12,910 nucleotides of DNA from Gammaproteobacteria bacterium. GTDB lineage: Bacteria; Pseudomonadota; Gammaproteobacteria; Pseudomonadales; Halomonadaceae. Location of the stretch: contig JAMCZP010000316.1 of the NCBI GenBank assembly GCA_023485185.1, positions 1-12,910 on the forward strand, in the 5' to 3' direction. Position numbers and translations under genes: made by a program. The first letter of the stretch is position 1; each line of letters opens with the position of its first letter. Below, one piece after another: positions 1 to 7,467 of this stretch. The notes beneath the pieces were generated by a model. That model did no database searches. It was given only the letters and a program-made list of their open reading frames with translations, and was not told where the DNA came from.

Positions 1-1338
1 GCGCGCTTCTTGGTCACCGCTAACAGTTTCAAAAGCTCCGACTACAGCGCCATGCTGTATGAGTTGGCACCCGAACTTAATAGTTGCGCTGAAGGCGAGC
101 TAAAATCGCAAAAACTGCCTGACCTTGAATGCATTATTAATTTAAGCAGCGCAAAGCTCAGCGGCATGTGGCGCTGGTCTGACTTAATGGGCGAGGCTAA
201 CAAGGTCAGTCAAACCGATGTTGACGATCTCCAGGCGACACTGCAGTTTGATGACGCCATTAATATCCAGTACACCTCAGGCACTACCGGCTTTCCCAAA
301 GGCGCAACGCTCTCCCACCACAACATTCTCAATAACGGCTTTTTTGTGGCGGAGAGCATGGGCTTTACCAGCGAAGATCGCCTGGTGATTCCGGTGCCGC
401 TTTACCACTGTTTTGGCATGGTGATGGGTAACCTGGGCTGCATCACCCACGGCGCCACTATGATCTACCCGGATGAAGGCTTCGACTCCGGCAAAGTGCT
501 CAAGGCAGTACACGAACAAAAAGCCACCGCGCTTTACGGCGTACCGACGATGTTTATCGCCGAGCTGGATCACCCTGATTTTCCCAGCACCGACCTCTCA
601 TCCCTGCGTACCGGGATTATGGCGGGTTCCATCTGCCCTGCGGAGATCATGAAGCAGGTCATCAACAAGATGAATATGAAGGGCGTGCAGATCGCCTACG
701 GCATGACCGAAACCAGCCCAGTCTCGACCCAAACCGGTGCTAACGACAGCATTGAGAAACGAGTTTCCACTGTCGGCCGCACCCAGCCTCACTTAGAGAA
801 CAAAATTGTCGACCCCGGCAACGGTGGCATCCTGCCCCGGGGTGAAATCGGCGAGCTGTGTACCCGCGGTTATAGCGTAATGCTGAAGTACTGGAACAAC
901 GATAAAGCCACCACCGAAGCCATCGACGAAGCGGGCTGGATGCACACCGGCGACTTGGCCACCATGGATGAGGAGGGCTACATCCAGATCGTGGGCCGTA
1001 TTAAAGATATGGTGATTCGCGGCGGCGAGAACGTCTATCCCAAAGAGATTGAGGAGTTTCTTTACGCTCACCCGGCGATTTCTGAGGTGCAGGTCACCGG
1101 TGTGCCGGATAAGAAGTATGGTGAAGAGCTGATTGCCTGGGTAAAACTCAACAGCACCGCTGGCGAAGTGACCGGCGAACAGCTGCGCGAGTACTGCAAA
1201 GGTAAAATCACTCACTTCAAGATTCCGCGCTACTTCAAGTTCGTTGACGAGTTCCCGATGACCGTTACCGGCAAGATTCAGAAATTCAAGATGCGCGAAA
1301 TTTCCATCCAAGAGCTGGGCTTGGATCAAGAGTCATAA
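1..1338 (+). CDS. Acyl-CoA synthetase (AMP-binding, FadD/ACSF2-like), 3' part
   Basis: An ATP-dependent acyl-CoA ligase of the ANL superfamily, which activates a carboxylic acid to acyl-AMP and then to the CoA thioester. The reading frame is open from base 1, so the gene begins upstream; 445 residues are visible against roughly 550 usual, so about 100 N-terminal residues are missing. Visible motifs (counted from base 1): the phosphate-binding loop [10 protein letters not shown] at about 92-101, the adenine-binding YGMTETSP at 233-240, TGDLA at 316-320, the hinge region [16 protein letters not shown] near 332-347, and the C-terminal catalytic lysine in TGKIQK near 425. The resemblance is closest to medium/long-chain fatty acyl-CoA synthetases of the ACSF2 type; the actual substrate cannot be read from sequence. 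The TTG at base 10 is not the start. A methyltransferase gene follows after six bases, probably in the same operon. Confidence 0.93.
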   Translation, partial: ARFLVTANSFKSSDYSAMLYELAPELNSCAEGELKSQKLPDLECIINLSSAKLSGMWRWSDLMGEANKVSQTDVDDLQATLQFDDAINIQYTSGTTGFPKGATLSHHNILNNGFFVAESMGFTSEDRLVIPVPLYHCFGMVMGNLGCITHGATMIYPDEGFDSGKVLKAVHEQKATALYGVPTMFIAELDHPDFPSTDLSSLRTGIMAGSICPAEIMKQVINKMNMKGVQIAYGMTETSPVSTQTGANDSIEKRVSTVGRTQPHLENKIVDPGNGGILPRGEIGELCTRGYSVMLKYWNNDKATTEAIDEAGWMHTGDLATMDEEGYIQIVGRIKDMVIRGGENVYPKEIEEFLYAHPAISEVQVTGVPDKKYGEELIAWVKLNSTAGEVTGEQLREYCKGKITHFKIPRYFKFVDEFPMTVTGKIQKFKMREISIQELGLDQES

Positions 1339-1344
1339 GCAACG

Positions 1345-2172
1345 ATGGACTCCCCCTCCAACCGTTTAGCAGACCACTATCAGCGCGCCTTGCGCGCTGA
1401 TGAGGTGCTGGCTCAAATTGATGCCCACTACCCTGATGGCCCCACGCTGCATCAACTGGCCCCGTTGGATCAACTGCATATTGGTGGCGTGGCGGCATCG
1501 GCGCGTTTGCTTGAACGCCTAGACCCTACAACGCATTTGAAGGTACTGGATATTGGCGCTGGGCTGGGTGGGTTGATGCGCCAGGGCGCTGCGCTTGGCT
1601 TTCAGATGACCGGGCTGGATATTACCCATGGATTCAGCGCGTTAAACAGAGCGCTTAGCTCGCGAGTTAACCAGCCTAATGCGCCACCGCTTGCCTGGGT
1701 AACGGGTGACGCGTGCGCCCTGCCATTTGCCAATAACAGCTTTGACGTCGTGCTGTTTCAACATAGCCTGTTAAATATGCCCAATGCCAGCAAGGTACTC
1801 GCTGAAAGTCGCCGAGTGCTCCGCGCCGGTGGCCAAATCGTCATGCACGAAGTGGTGAGTGGGCCCAATGTGGCACAGCTTCGCTATCCGGTGCCATGGG
1901 CAGCCTCCGCTGAGCATTCCCACTTACTTACCCTAATGGCATTAAACCAGTTGCTTGAGGTAAATGATTTTACCCTTGAGCACGTCGAAGATTGGACTCA
2001 TACCGCCCTTGAATGGCGCCAGCGCCAGCGTCAAAAAGAGCAGACACCACGTCAAGCAGTGCTATCTCCGCAGTGGGTATTTGGTGAACGTTTCCTAACG
2101 ATGGGAAAAAACTTGGTGGATAATCTGGCCCAGGGCGCAATTAAAGTGGTGGAAATCCAAGTCAGTTGCTAG
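1345..2172 (+). CDS. Class I SAM-dependent methyltransferase
   Basis: A 275-residue methyltransferase of the Rossmann-fold (Methyltransf_11-like) family. The SAM-binding motif I is VLDIGAGLGG at about 67-76, with the acidic end of strand 2 at GLDIT (90-94), the motif II-like region GDACALPFANNSFDVV (121-136), and motif III-like RRVLRAGGQIVMHE (156-169). An N-terminal LDQLHIGG segment (41-48) recalls the DQ-H-GG stretch seen in small-molecule N-methyltransferases of the sarcosine/dimethylglycine kind, but that is only a weak hint and I assign no substrate. The ATG start lies six bases after the acyl-CoA synthetase stop with only a weak purine-rich stretch upstream (AAGAG), which suggests coupling to the preceding gene. 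It is likely cytosolic; no signal peptide or membrane segment is seen. Confidence 0.9.
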   Translation: MDSPSNRLADHYQRALRADEVLAQIDAHYPDGPTLHQLAPLDQLHIGGVAASARLLERLDPTTHLKVLDIGAGLGGLMRQGAALGFQMTGLDITHGFSALNRALSSRVNQPNAPPLAWVTGDACALPFANNSFDVVLFQHSLLNMPNASKVLAESRRVLRAGGQIVMHEVVSGPNVAQLRYPVPWAASAEHSHLLTLMALNQLLEVNDFTLEHVEDWTHTALEWRQRQRQKEQTPRQAVLSPQWVFGERFLTMGKNLVDNLAQGAIKVVEIQVSC

Positions 2173-2204
2173 TCTAAATAGACATGCATTTTTACCCTAT
2201 TGAT

Positions 2205-2209
2205 AGGTG
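2205..2209 (+). promoter_or_regulatory. Ribosome binding site deciding the start of the outer-membrane protein
   Basis: AGGTG lies 8 bases before the ATG at 2218. The in-frame TTG at 2200 has no Shine-Dalgarno sequence ahead of it, and the GAGG at 2213-2216 is only one base from the ATG, too close to use. This supports the 192-residue form. Confidence 0.5.
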
Positions 2210-2217
2210 TACGAGGA

Positions 2218-2796
2218 ATGCCAATAAAACGTTTGGCAGGTACCCTGCTCTGCTGTTCAGCGCCATTGTTTAGCAGTTATGCTAACGCTAGCTATGCCAA
2301 TGATAACCCGCCGGTGATGGCTTACACCTCCCCCGACAGTGAACTCATGCAGCTTGATAATGGCGTTATTTTAGAAGGCAGCGATCTCAGTAGTATCGAT
2401 ACTTACACCAGTGGTTTCAGACTAACGGCAGGCTTTAGCCCTTGGCGGCTACCCCAAGTCGATATCGGCGCTGAAATTGCCTATCGCGAAAGCGAAGAAG
2501 TCCCCCTCTCTTACACTATTAACCCGCTGGTAATGGATACGCTCAGCTTGGGCGGTGCCATTGTTGCCGGTGTTCGCATGGGCGCTTTCAGCGTTTATGC
2601 GAAATCCGGCATCACCGAATGGCGCGGAGAAAGCTATGCAGCCAATGCAGACGAAAGCGGAACCGCACTGCTACAAGGTTTTGGAGCAACCATGACCATC
2701 AACCGCCTGGTTAGCCGCTTTGAGTATGAACGTATCGATGCTCCCACTCTCAGCCACCTCAATATGTTAAGCGCTTCACTGCATATGCCGTTTTAA
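2218..2796 (+). CDS. Predicted outer-membrane beta-barrel protein, uncharacterised
   Basis: I do not recognise a named family. From the ATG at 2218 the product has 192 residues. It opens with a signal-peptide-like stretch: a basic start (MPIKR), a hydrophobic core (LAGTLLCCSAPLF), and a likely signal peptidase I site after YANA near residue 24. The two adjacent cysteines do not form a proper lipobox. The mature part has alternating polar/hydrophobic strands (FRLTAG, VDIGAEIAYR, AIVAGVRMG, FSVYAKSGI, GFGATMTI, VSRFEYERI, MLSASLHMPF), and the last residue is phenylalanine, the usual C-terminal signal for outer-membrane barrel insertion. The length suggests a small barrel of about 8 strands, of the OMP_b-brl (OmpA-like N-terminal) kind; this is inference. 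An alternative TTG start at 2200 would add six residues. It sits 45 bases after the methyltransferase and converges with the DUF1294 gene. Confidence 0.75.
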   Translation: MPIKRLAGTLLCCSAPLFSSYANASYANDNPPVMAYTSPDSELMQLDNGVILEGSDLSSIDTYTSGFRLTAGFSPWRLPQVDIGAEIAYRESEEVPLSYTINPLVMDTLSLGGAIVAGVRMGAFSVYAKSGITEWRGESYAANADESGTALLQGFGATMTINRLVSRFEYERIDAPTLSHLNMLSASLHMPF

Positions 2797-2809
2797 TAGC
2801 TAACCTTTT

Positions 2810-3085
2810 TCAAAGCTCTAGCAAATAGGCCACTCCACCCCATAGACCGGCTAAATTAAGCGCCACCGTGATCCAAAAAATCAACTGAAAAGATGTTTTC
2901 TGGGTTTTATGCCGCAGTCGCTGCTGGGCCAGTAGCGCGCCCGGCCAGCCACCCAACACCCCAAGCAGGTGTAACGACTTCTCGCTTACCCGGCGGCGGT
3001 TTTTAATCGCCGCTTTTTTGTCGATGGCATAAGTAATGTAAGCGATAACGCTAACCACAACGTAAAAAGCGACGATTGGAATCAC
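2810..3085 (-). CDS. DUF1294 small membrane protein
   Basis: A 91-residue protein matching the DUF1294 pattern: an N-terminal membrane helix (about 2-20), then YAIDKKAAIKNRRRVSEKSLH (19-39), a glycine-rich GVLGGWPGALLAQ segment (42-54), the family signature RHKTQK (58-63), and a second clear membrane helix (about 66-88). It is predicted to sit in the inner membrane; its function is unknown, and in other bacteria the domain is sometimes fused to a cold-shock domain, which is absent here. The start is GTG (3083-3085) and the Shine-Dalgarno sequence is weak. It follows rluF by 33 bases on the same strand and is probably the last gene of that transcript. The stop is TGA, 13 bases from the stop of the convergent + strand gene. 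Confidence 0.87.
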   Translation of the reverse strand: MIPIVAFYVVVSVIAYITYAIDKKAAIKNRRRVSEKSLHLLGVLGGWPGALLAQQRLRHKTQKTSFQLIFWITVALNLAGLWGGVAYLLEL

Positions 3086-3118
3086 AGTGGAAACTCTTGA
3101 AGGATAAGGTGCTGAATG

Positions 3119-4159
3119 CTATTTGCGCCGCTGGGAAGGCTTGCCACTCGCGGCTGGCTTACCGCGGCCTTTACCCACGGGCTTACCTTTAGCACCGGGC
3201 TTGCCGCTGGCAGCTTTGCCCTTAGGCGGCGGTTTACCGGTACTACTTTTCGGGCCGGTGCTGACTTTTCCGCTGGCGGCTTTTTTACTCTTTGGAAGAG
3301 CTTTAGCACTTGCGGCTTTGGCGCCCGCTTTTGCTGGTTTTGAACGTCCCTTGTCGGCTGGCTGGTTACCCTTTCCTGTGCCTGCCCCGCCGCTATAGTT
3401 AGGCCTTGCGGGTTTGCTTCTCTTCTTCTCTGGTGCAGCCTCTGAGCTTTCGGTAAGTGAGATGATGGTATCGATCTCTTTAGGCGTCAGATCGCGCCAA
3501 TCACCTAGCGCCAGGCCTTTGAGCGACACATTCATAATCCGCGTGCGAATCAGTTGAGTCACTTCATAGTCAAAATATTCGCACATACGCCGAATCTGGC
3601 GATTTAACCCCTGCACCAAGGTAATGGTGAAGACAAACGTCGATTCTTTCTGCACCTTACAGCGTTTGGTTATTTTGCCGAGAATTGGCACACCGTTCTG
3701 CATACCATCAATAAATTCGTCAGTGATCGGCTTATTCACCGTCACCTGGTACTCTTTTTCATGATTGTTATTGGCGCGCAGAATCTTATTAACCAAATCG
3801 CCGTTATTGGTTAAAAAAATCAGCCCTTGGGAGTCTTTATCGAGCCGGCCGATGGGGAAAATACGCGCCCCATGCTTTACGAATTCAACAATGTTGTCTT
3901 TCTCGCTGGATTCGGTGGTGCTGACAATCCCCACCGGTTTATTCAGCGCAATCAGAATCAGATCCTCCTCTTCCTGAGGCTCTATCTCCTGACCGTTAAC
4001 CTTGACCAGATCCCCTGCCACCACCTGATCCCCTGTGGTAGCACGGCGTCCATTAATCCACACGTTGCCTTGCTCTACAAAGCGGTCTGCTTCACGGCGA
4101 GAGCACATCCCACTTTCGCTGATGTATTTATTAATACGGGTAGATTTTCGTAACGACAT
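3119..4159 (-). CDS. rluF: 23S rRNA pseudouridine(2604) synthase RluF, with long basic tail
   Basis: RluF of E. coli isomerises U2604 (and to a lesser extent U2605) of 23S rRNA to pseudouridine. The order here is an S4 RNA-binding domain (residues about 8-60, with [18 protein letters not shown]) and then the RsuA/RluB-type catalytic domain (about 68-235). The catalytic aspartate is D107 in [18 protein letters not shown]; other family blocks are [13 protein letters not shown] (71-83), KEYQVTV (135-141) and [14 protein letters not shown] (183-196). The match to RluF rather than RluB/RluE is strong from recalled sequence. The E. coli protein has about 290 residues; this one has 346 because of a Lys/Gly/Pro/Ala-rich tail from about residue 241. 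The ATG start fits the family N-terminus, but no good Shine-Dalgarno sequence precedes it. The core is locally richer in A+T than the neighbouring genes (bases 3781-3840 are about 35% GC by hand count). Confidence 0.93.
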   Translation of the reverse strand: MSLRKSTRINKYISESGMCSRREADRFVEQGNVWINGRRATTGDQVVAGDLVKVNGQEIEPQEEEDLILIALNKPVGIVSTTESSEKDNIVEFVKHGARIFPIGRLDKDSQGLIFLTNNGDLVNKILRANNNHEKEYQVTVNKPITDEFIDGMQNGVPILGKITKRCKVQKESTFVFTITLVQGLNRQIRRMCEYFDYEVTQLIRTRIMNVSLKGLALGDWRDLTPKEIDTIISLTESSEAAPEKKRSKPARPNYSGGAGTGKGNQPADKGRSKPAKAGAKAASAKALPKSKKAASGKVSTGPKSSTGKPPPKGKAASGKPGAKGKPVGKGRGKPAASGKPSQRRK

Positions 4160-4206
4160 AACACGCCATGTAGCTAAAGGAGGAAATATACAAACCGTTA
4201 AAAGGT

Positions 4207-4752
4207 TTAAAACGACGAGCCGGGCTGCTGTAGAAACGTCATTTCTTCTTCGCTGGAAGTTCGCCCCAGCACTGCATTGCGATGCGGGTAACGCCCAAAA
4301 CGATCAATAATCGCTTTATGGCGCACTTCAAAGTCGAGGTTATTCTCTAACCCTGGCTGGTCAAATAGCTGCATCGCTACATCATGAATCATCGCAGATT
4401 CACTGTGCATATAGGGCATATACAGAAACACCCGTTGTTCGCTGCTCAGCTCTGCATCAGCACCGCTGGCAACCGCCTCTTGCGCCAGTGCCAAGGCTAA
4501 GGGATCGGTCGCAAATGCACGGGCATCATCACGGTAGATATTGCGCGAGAACTGATCCAGCACAATGATTTCCGCAAGCCGCCCTTTCGCTGTTAGCCGC
4601 CAAGCGTAACACTCACACTGAGCAGCCCTGGTATGAAGGGTGCCAAACTGCTCTAAAATTGAGCGATCCATCTCAGGGTCTTTTTTAAACCACTGAGCAG
4701 GCGTCAACTCCTCAAACCAAAAATCGAGTACTGCTTGAGCTTCTAAGTTCAT
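4207..4752 (-). CDS. DUF924 family protein
   Basis: A 181-residue soluble protein with the marks of DUF924, an all-helical TPR-like family of unknown function: LDFWF (9-13) at the start, WF-KDP (21-26), the signature [13 protein letters not shown] (64-76), DPLALALAQ (83-91), [11 protein letters not shown] (108-118) and RFGRYPHRN (151-159) followed by LGR. Length is normal for the family and all signature blocks are intact. No signal peptide or membrane segment. The ATG start has a strong Shine-Dalgarno sequence. It begins 28 bases after the ppc stop on the same strand, so it is probably co-transcribed with ppc, though nothing in the sequence ties its function to PEP carboxylase. Confidence 0.9.
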   Translation of the reverse strand: MNLEAQAVLDFWFEELTPAQWFKKDPEMDRSILEQFGTLHTRAAQCECYAWRLTAKGRLAEIIVLDQFSRNIYRDDARAFATDPLALALAQEAVASGADAELSSEQRVFLYMPYMHSESAMIHDVAMQLFDQPGLENNLDFEVRHKAIIDRFGRYPHRNAVLGRTSSEEEMTFLQQPGSSF

Positions 4753-4757
4753 TGACG

Positions 4758-4764
4758 CCTCCTT
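4758..4764 (-). promoter_or_regulatory. Ribosome binding site of the DUF924 gene
   Basis: On the minus strand AAGGAGG ends five bases before the ATG of the DUF924 gene. It is a near-perfect anti-16S match and confirms that start. It lies in the 28-base gap after ppc. Confidence 0.75.
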
Positions 4765-4780
4765 GTAGTGGATGAATAGC

Positions 4781-7429
4781 TTAGCCGGTATTACGCAGAC
4801 CCGCGGCGATACCCGCCATGGTCACCATCAGGGCACGGGAAAGATCGGCGCTAATCGCTCCATCCGCATCACGGTTACGCTGCAGTAATTCCGCTTGAAG
4901 TCCGTGAAGCGGATCGATATAAGGATTGCGCACATCGATCGCTTGTCGAATCAATGGCGTATTCTCCAACAATTTTTCCTGTTGCAGTATATCCAGCACC
5001 GCATCTTCAAGCCGTGCAAAGCGCTCACGGAGCTGTTTACCCAATGCTTTGAGCGAGGGCTCATCCACTAAACGGTGCTCATAGTAAGCGGCTATGGCCA
5101 CATCGGCCTTGGCCAGCAGCATCTCAAGCATGTCCAGATAGGTGCCAAAGAACGGCCACTCATTGCGCATCTCTTGCAGTACTTCTCGGCCGCCGGGCTC
5201 TTCAATGCGTTTTGAGAAGGCTTCCCCGCTGCCCAGCCACGCTGGCAACATTAAACGGATCTGCGTCCAGGCAAAAATCCATGGGATAGCCCGCAAGGTT
5301 TCAACGCCACCGTCTTGCCTGCGCTTGGTGGGGCGCGAACCTAACGGCAGCCTACCCAGCGCTCCTTCCGGCGTTACGGCTCGGAAATAAGGCACAAAAT
5401 CAGGGTCTTCACGCACAACGCCCACGTAAGCGGCATGCGCTACCTTGGCAAGCTGATCCATCTCTTCGCGCCAGTGCGGCTCAGGGGCACGTGGTGGAAG
5501 TAAGGTGGCTTCCAAAACCGCGCAGGCATAAATCTCCATGGAGCGCAGGGCGATATCCGGCTGGCCAAATTTGAAGCGAATCATCTCGCCCTGCTCTGTT
5601 ACCCGCAGGCTGCCGTTTACTGAACCGGGTGGCTGGGAAAGAATCGCCGCATGGGCCGGACCGCCGCCACGGCCAACCGTGCCGCCACGGCCATGGAACA
5701 GCGTTAAATCAACCCCATGGCGGTCACATACATTGACCAACGACTCTTGGGCACGGTACTGGGCCCAGGCGGCCGCTAGCTGACCGGCATCTTTAGCTGA
5801 GTCGGAGTAGCCGATCATGACTTCCTGCCGGTCATCGATCAGCGCACGATAACCCGGTATCGCAAGCAGTTGGTCAACAACCTCCCCTGCGTGATTCAAA
5901 TCATTAAGGGTCTCGAACAGCGGCGCGATAGGCAGCGTGACCTGACCACCCACTTCTTTCATCAGCAACGCGACGGTGAGCACATCAGAAGGCTCAGCGG
6001 CCATAGAAATAATGTAAGTACCCAGCGCCTCAGAGTGCTCCTGGGCAATCACTTTGAAGGTTTCCAGCACTTCCCGGGACTCGGCGGAGCACTCCCAGCG
6101 GCGCGGAATGAGCGGACGGCGGGAGGCTAACTCGGCGAGCAGAAATTCCTGGCGTTGAGTTTCACCCCATTCGCGGTAGTGGCCAAGACCCAGTGCACTG
6201 GTTAGCTCTTCGATGACCTGCGCATGGCGGCTGGCCTCTTGACGCAGGTCGAGCTTGGTTAGCGTGACACCAAATACCGCTACACGGCGCAGGGTATCCA
6301 GCAGCGCGCCGTTAGCGATGGTGTCGAGGCCAACATCGCATAGCGAGCGGTAGCAGGCGAGTAGCGGTGAGTAGAGCTGATCACGGGTTTCAATAATCGG
6401 CCCGCCATCATAGTTACGCCCCTCAAGCTCCGCCTTGGCCCAATCGCGGGTCGACTCCATTTTTGCCAGCAGGCGTTTGAGCACTTCACGATAAGGCTCA
6501 GCGACATCGCCCACCTCGGCTTTTAATGCACTATTGGCCTTCCACATGGAGAGTTCGGTTTTGAGCTGCTCAAGATCGCGTAAGTAGAGATCAGCGGCCA
6601 TCCAACGACCCAGCAACAACACTTCACGGGTCACCCGAGCAGTCACATTGGGGTTGCCGTCGCGGTCACCGCCCATCCACGAGGCGTAACGAATAGGCGC
6701 TGCGTCCAGTGGCAGTCGCTCACCGGCGGTCTCCAGCAGCAGGTTGTCCAAATCCCGGTGAAAATCGGGCACCGCCTGCCACAAGGAGTTTTCAATAACG
6801 GCAAAGCCCCACTTGGCCTCATCCACCGGCGTTGGCCGCTCGTGGCGAATTTCATCGGTATGCCACGCTTGGCTGATTAGCTCTTCCAAACGCCCCTGAG
6901 CGCGGGTGCCGCGCTCGGGGTAATCCTCTGAGCCCTCAATTGCGGTTAGGCATTCATCAATGGCGTCATATTTTTGAATCAGCGTGCGGCGAATAACTTC
7001 GGTCGGGTGCGCGGTTAGCACTAGTTCAACGCGCATATTGGCAAGGGTTTCAACTAACTTACGCGGTGAATTACCTGCTTGCTGGGCACGCGCCAATAGC
7101 TCCCCCAGCACAGGTTGGGTGCCCGGCTTATAATCCTCGACACGGCGAAAACGCGCCCGATAGTGCTGCTCGGCAATGTTAGCCAGGTTTAGAAACTGGT
7201 TAAACGCACGCGTGACCGGCAATAAATCACGCTCAGGGAGTTGGCGTAAATATTCAATCAGTTCGCGCTGCTGCAGCGAATCGCCCTGCCGTCCACGCTT
7301 GGCATGGGCACGAATGGTTTCAATTTTATCGACAAATGCTTGGCCCAAATCGTCTGCAATGGTTCGCCCCAGGCTATCACCCAGAATACGCACGTTATCA
7401 CGCAGAGATTCGTGTAGGTCGTGACTCAT
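4781..7429 (-). CDS. ppc: Phosphoenolpyruvate carboxylase
   Basis: Catalyses PEP + bicarbonate to oxaloacetate + phosphate, the anaplerotic feed of the TCA cycle; a cytosolic homotetramer. From the chosen start it has 882 residues (E. coli: 883). Catalytic marks, numbered from that start: histidine 141 in VLTAHPTEVIRRT, SWMGGDRDGNPNV (250-262), lysine 546 in GYSDSAKDAGQ, the glycine-rich loop FHGRGGTVGRGGGPAH (578-593) with its arginines, the RAIPWIFAWTQ-R-LPAWLG block (713-733), and the C-terminal MAGIAAGLRNTG. All key residues are present, so it should be active. Two in-frame ATGs compete: 7433-7435 (adds Met-Pro) is only two bases from the Shine-Dalgarno sequence, while 7427-7429 is eight bases away and gives MSHDLHESL, so I chose the latter. 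It follows mazG by about 38 bases on the same strand and precedes the DUF924 gene. Confidence 0.97.
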   Translation of the reverse strand: MSHDLHESLRDNVRILGDSLGRTIADDLGQAFVDKIETIRAHAKRGRQGDSLQQRELIEYLRQLPERDLLPVTRAFNQFLNLANIAEQHYRARFRRVEDYKPGTQPVLGELLARAQQAGNSPRKLVETLANMRVELVLTAHPTEVIRRTLIQKYDAIDECLTAIEGSEDYPERGTRAQGRLEELISQAWHTDEIRHERPTPVDEAKWGFAVIENSLWQAVPDFHRDLDNLLLETAGERLPLDAAPIRYASWMGGDRDGNPNVTARVTREVLLLGRWMAADLYLRDLEQLKTELSMWKANSALKAEVGDVAEPYREVLKRLLAKMESTRDWAKAELEGRNYDGGPIIETRDQLYSPLLACYRSLCDVGLDTIANGALLDTLRRVAVFGVTLTKLDLRQEASRHAQVIEELTSALGLGHYREWGETQRQEFLLAELASRRPLIPRRWECSAESREVLETFKVIAQEHSEALGTYIISMAAEPSDVLTVALLMKEVGGQVTLPIAPLFETLNDLNHAGEVVDQLLAIPGYRALIDDRQEVMIGYSDSAKDAGQLAAAWAQYRAQESLVNVCDRHGVDLTLFHGRGGTVGRGGGPAHAAILSQPPGSVNGSLRVTEQGEMIRFKFGQPDIALRSMEIYACAVLEATLLPPRAPEPHWREEMDQLAKVAHAAYVGVVREDPDFVPYFRAVTPEGALGRLPLGSRPTKRRQDGGVETLRAIPWIFAWTQIRLMLPAWLGSGEAFSKRIEEPGGREVLQEMRNEWPFFGTYLDMLEMLLAKADVAIAAYYEHRLVDEPSLKALGKQLRERFARLEDAVLDILQQEKLLENTPLIRQAIDVRNPYIDPLHGLQAELLQRNRDADGAISADLSRALMVTMAGIAAGLRNTG

Positions 7430-7437
7430 TGGCATGG

Positions 7438-7444
7438 CCTCCTT
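7438..7444 (-). promoter_or_regulatory. Ribosome binding site deciding the ppc start
   Basis: Minus-strand AAGGAGG lies 2 bases before the first candidate ATG (7433-7435) and 8 bases before the second (7427-7429). Normal spacing is about 5-9 bases, which favours the second ATG. Confidence 0.7.
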
Positions 7445-7467
7445 GCAGGCGTCGCGTAAGGATCAAA

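Noticed and set aside
793..1329. 178-codon minus-strand open frame inside the acyl-CoA synthetase gene
   Set aside because: It lies fully opposite a clearly conserved coding region and shows no protein-like motif.
2172..2193. GTCTA-AA-TAGAC inverted repeat followed by a five-T run after the methyltransferase, a possible terminator
   Set aside because: The stem is short and AT-rich with a two-base loop, and the T run starts five bases after it. Too weak to call.
2166..2200. Possible sigma70 promoter (TTGCTA with a T/A-rich -10) before the barrel protein gene
   Set aside because: The -10 match at proper spacing is poor, so no promoter can be supported.
3116..3398. Two overlapping + strand open frames (75 and 91 codons) opposite the rluF tail
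   Set aside because: They are shadows of the low-complexity Lys/Gly/Pro tail, have repetitive Pro/Leu/Gly content and no ribosome site.
4131..4169. 12-codon minus-strand frame overlapping the rluF start
   Set aside because: No ribosome site and no recognisable leader-peptide character.
4192..4208. AAACC / GGTTT inverted repeat between the DUF924 gene and rluF
   Set aside because: Five mostly A:T pairs with an AT-rich loop and no clean T run; likely chance.
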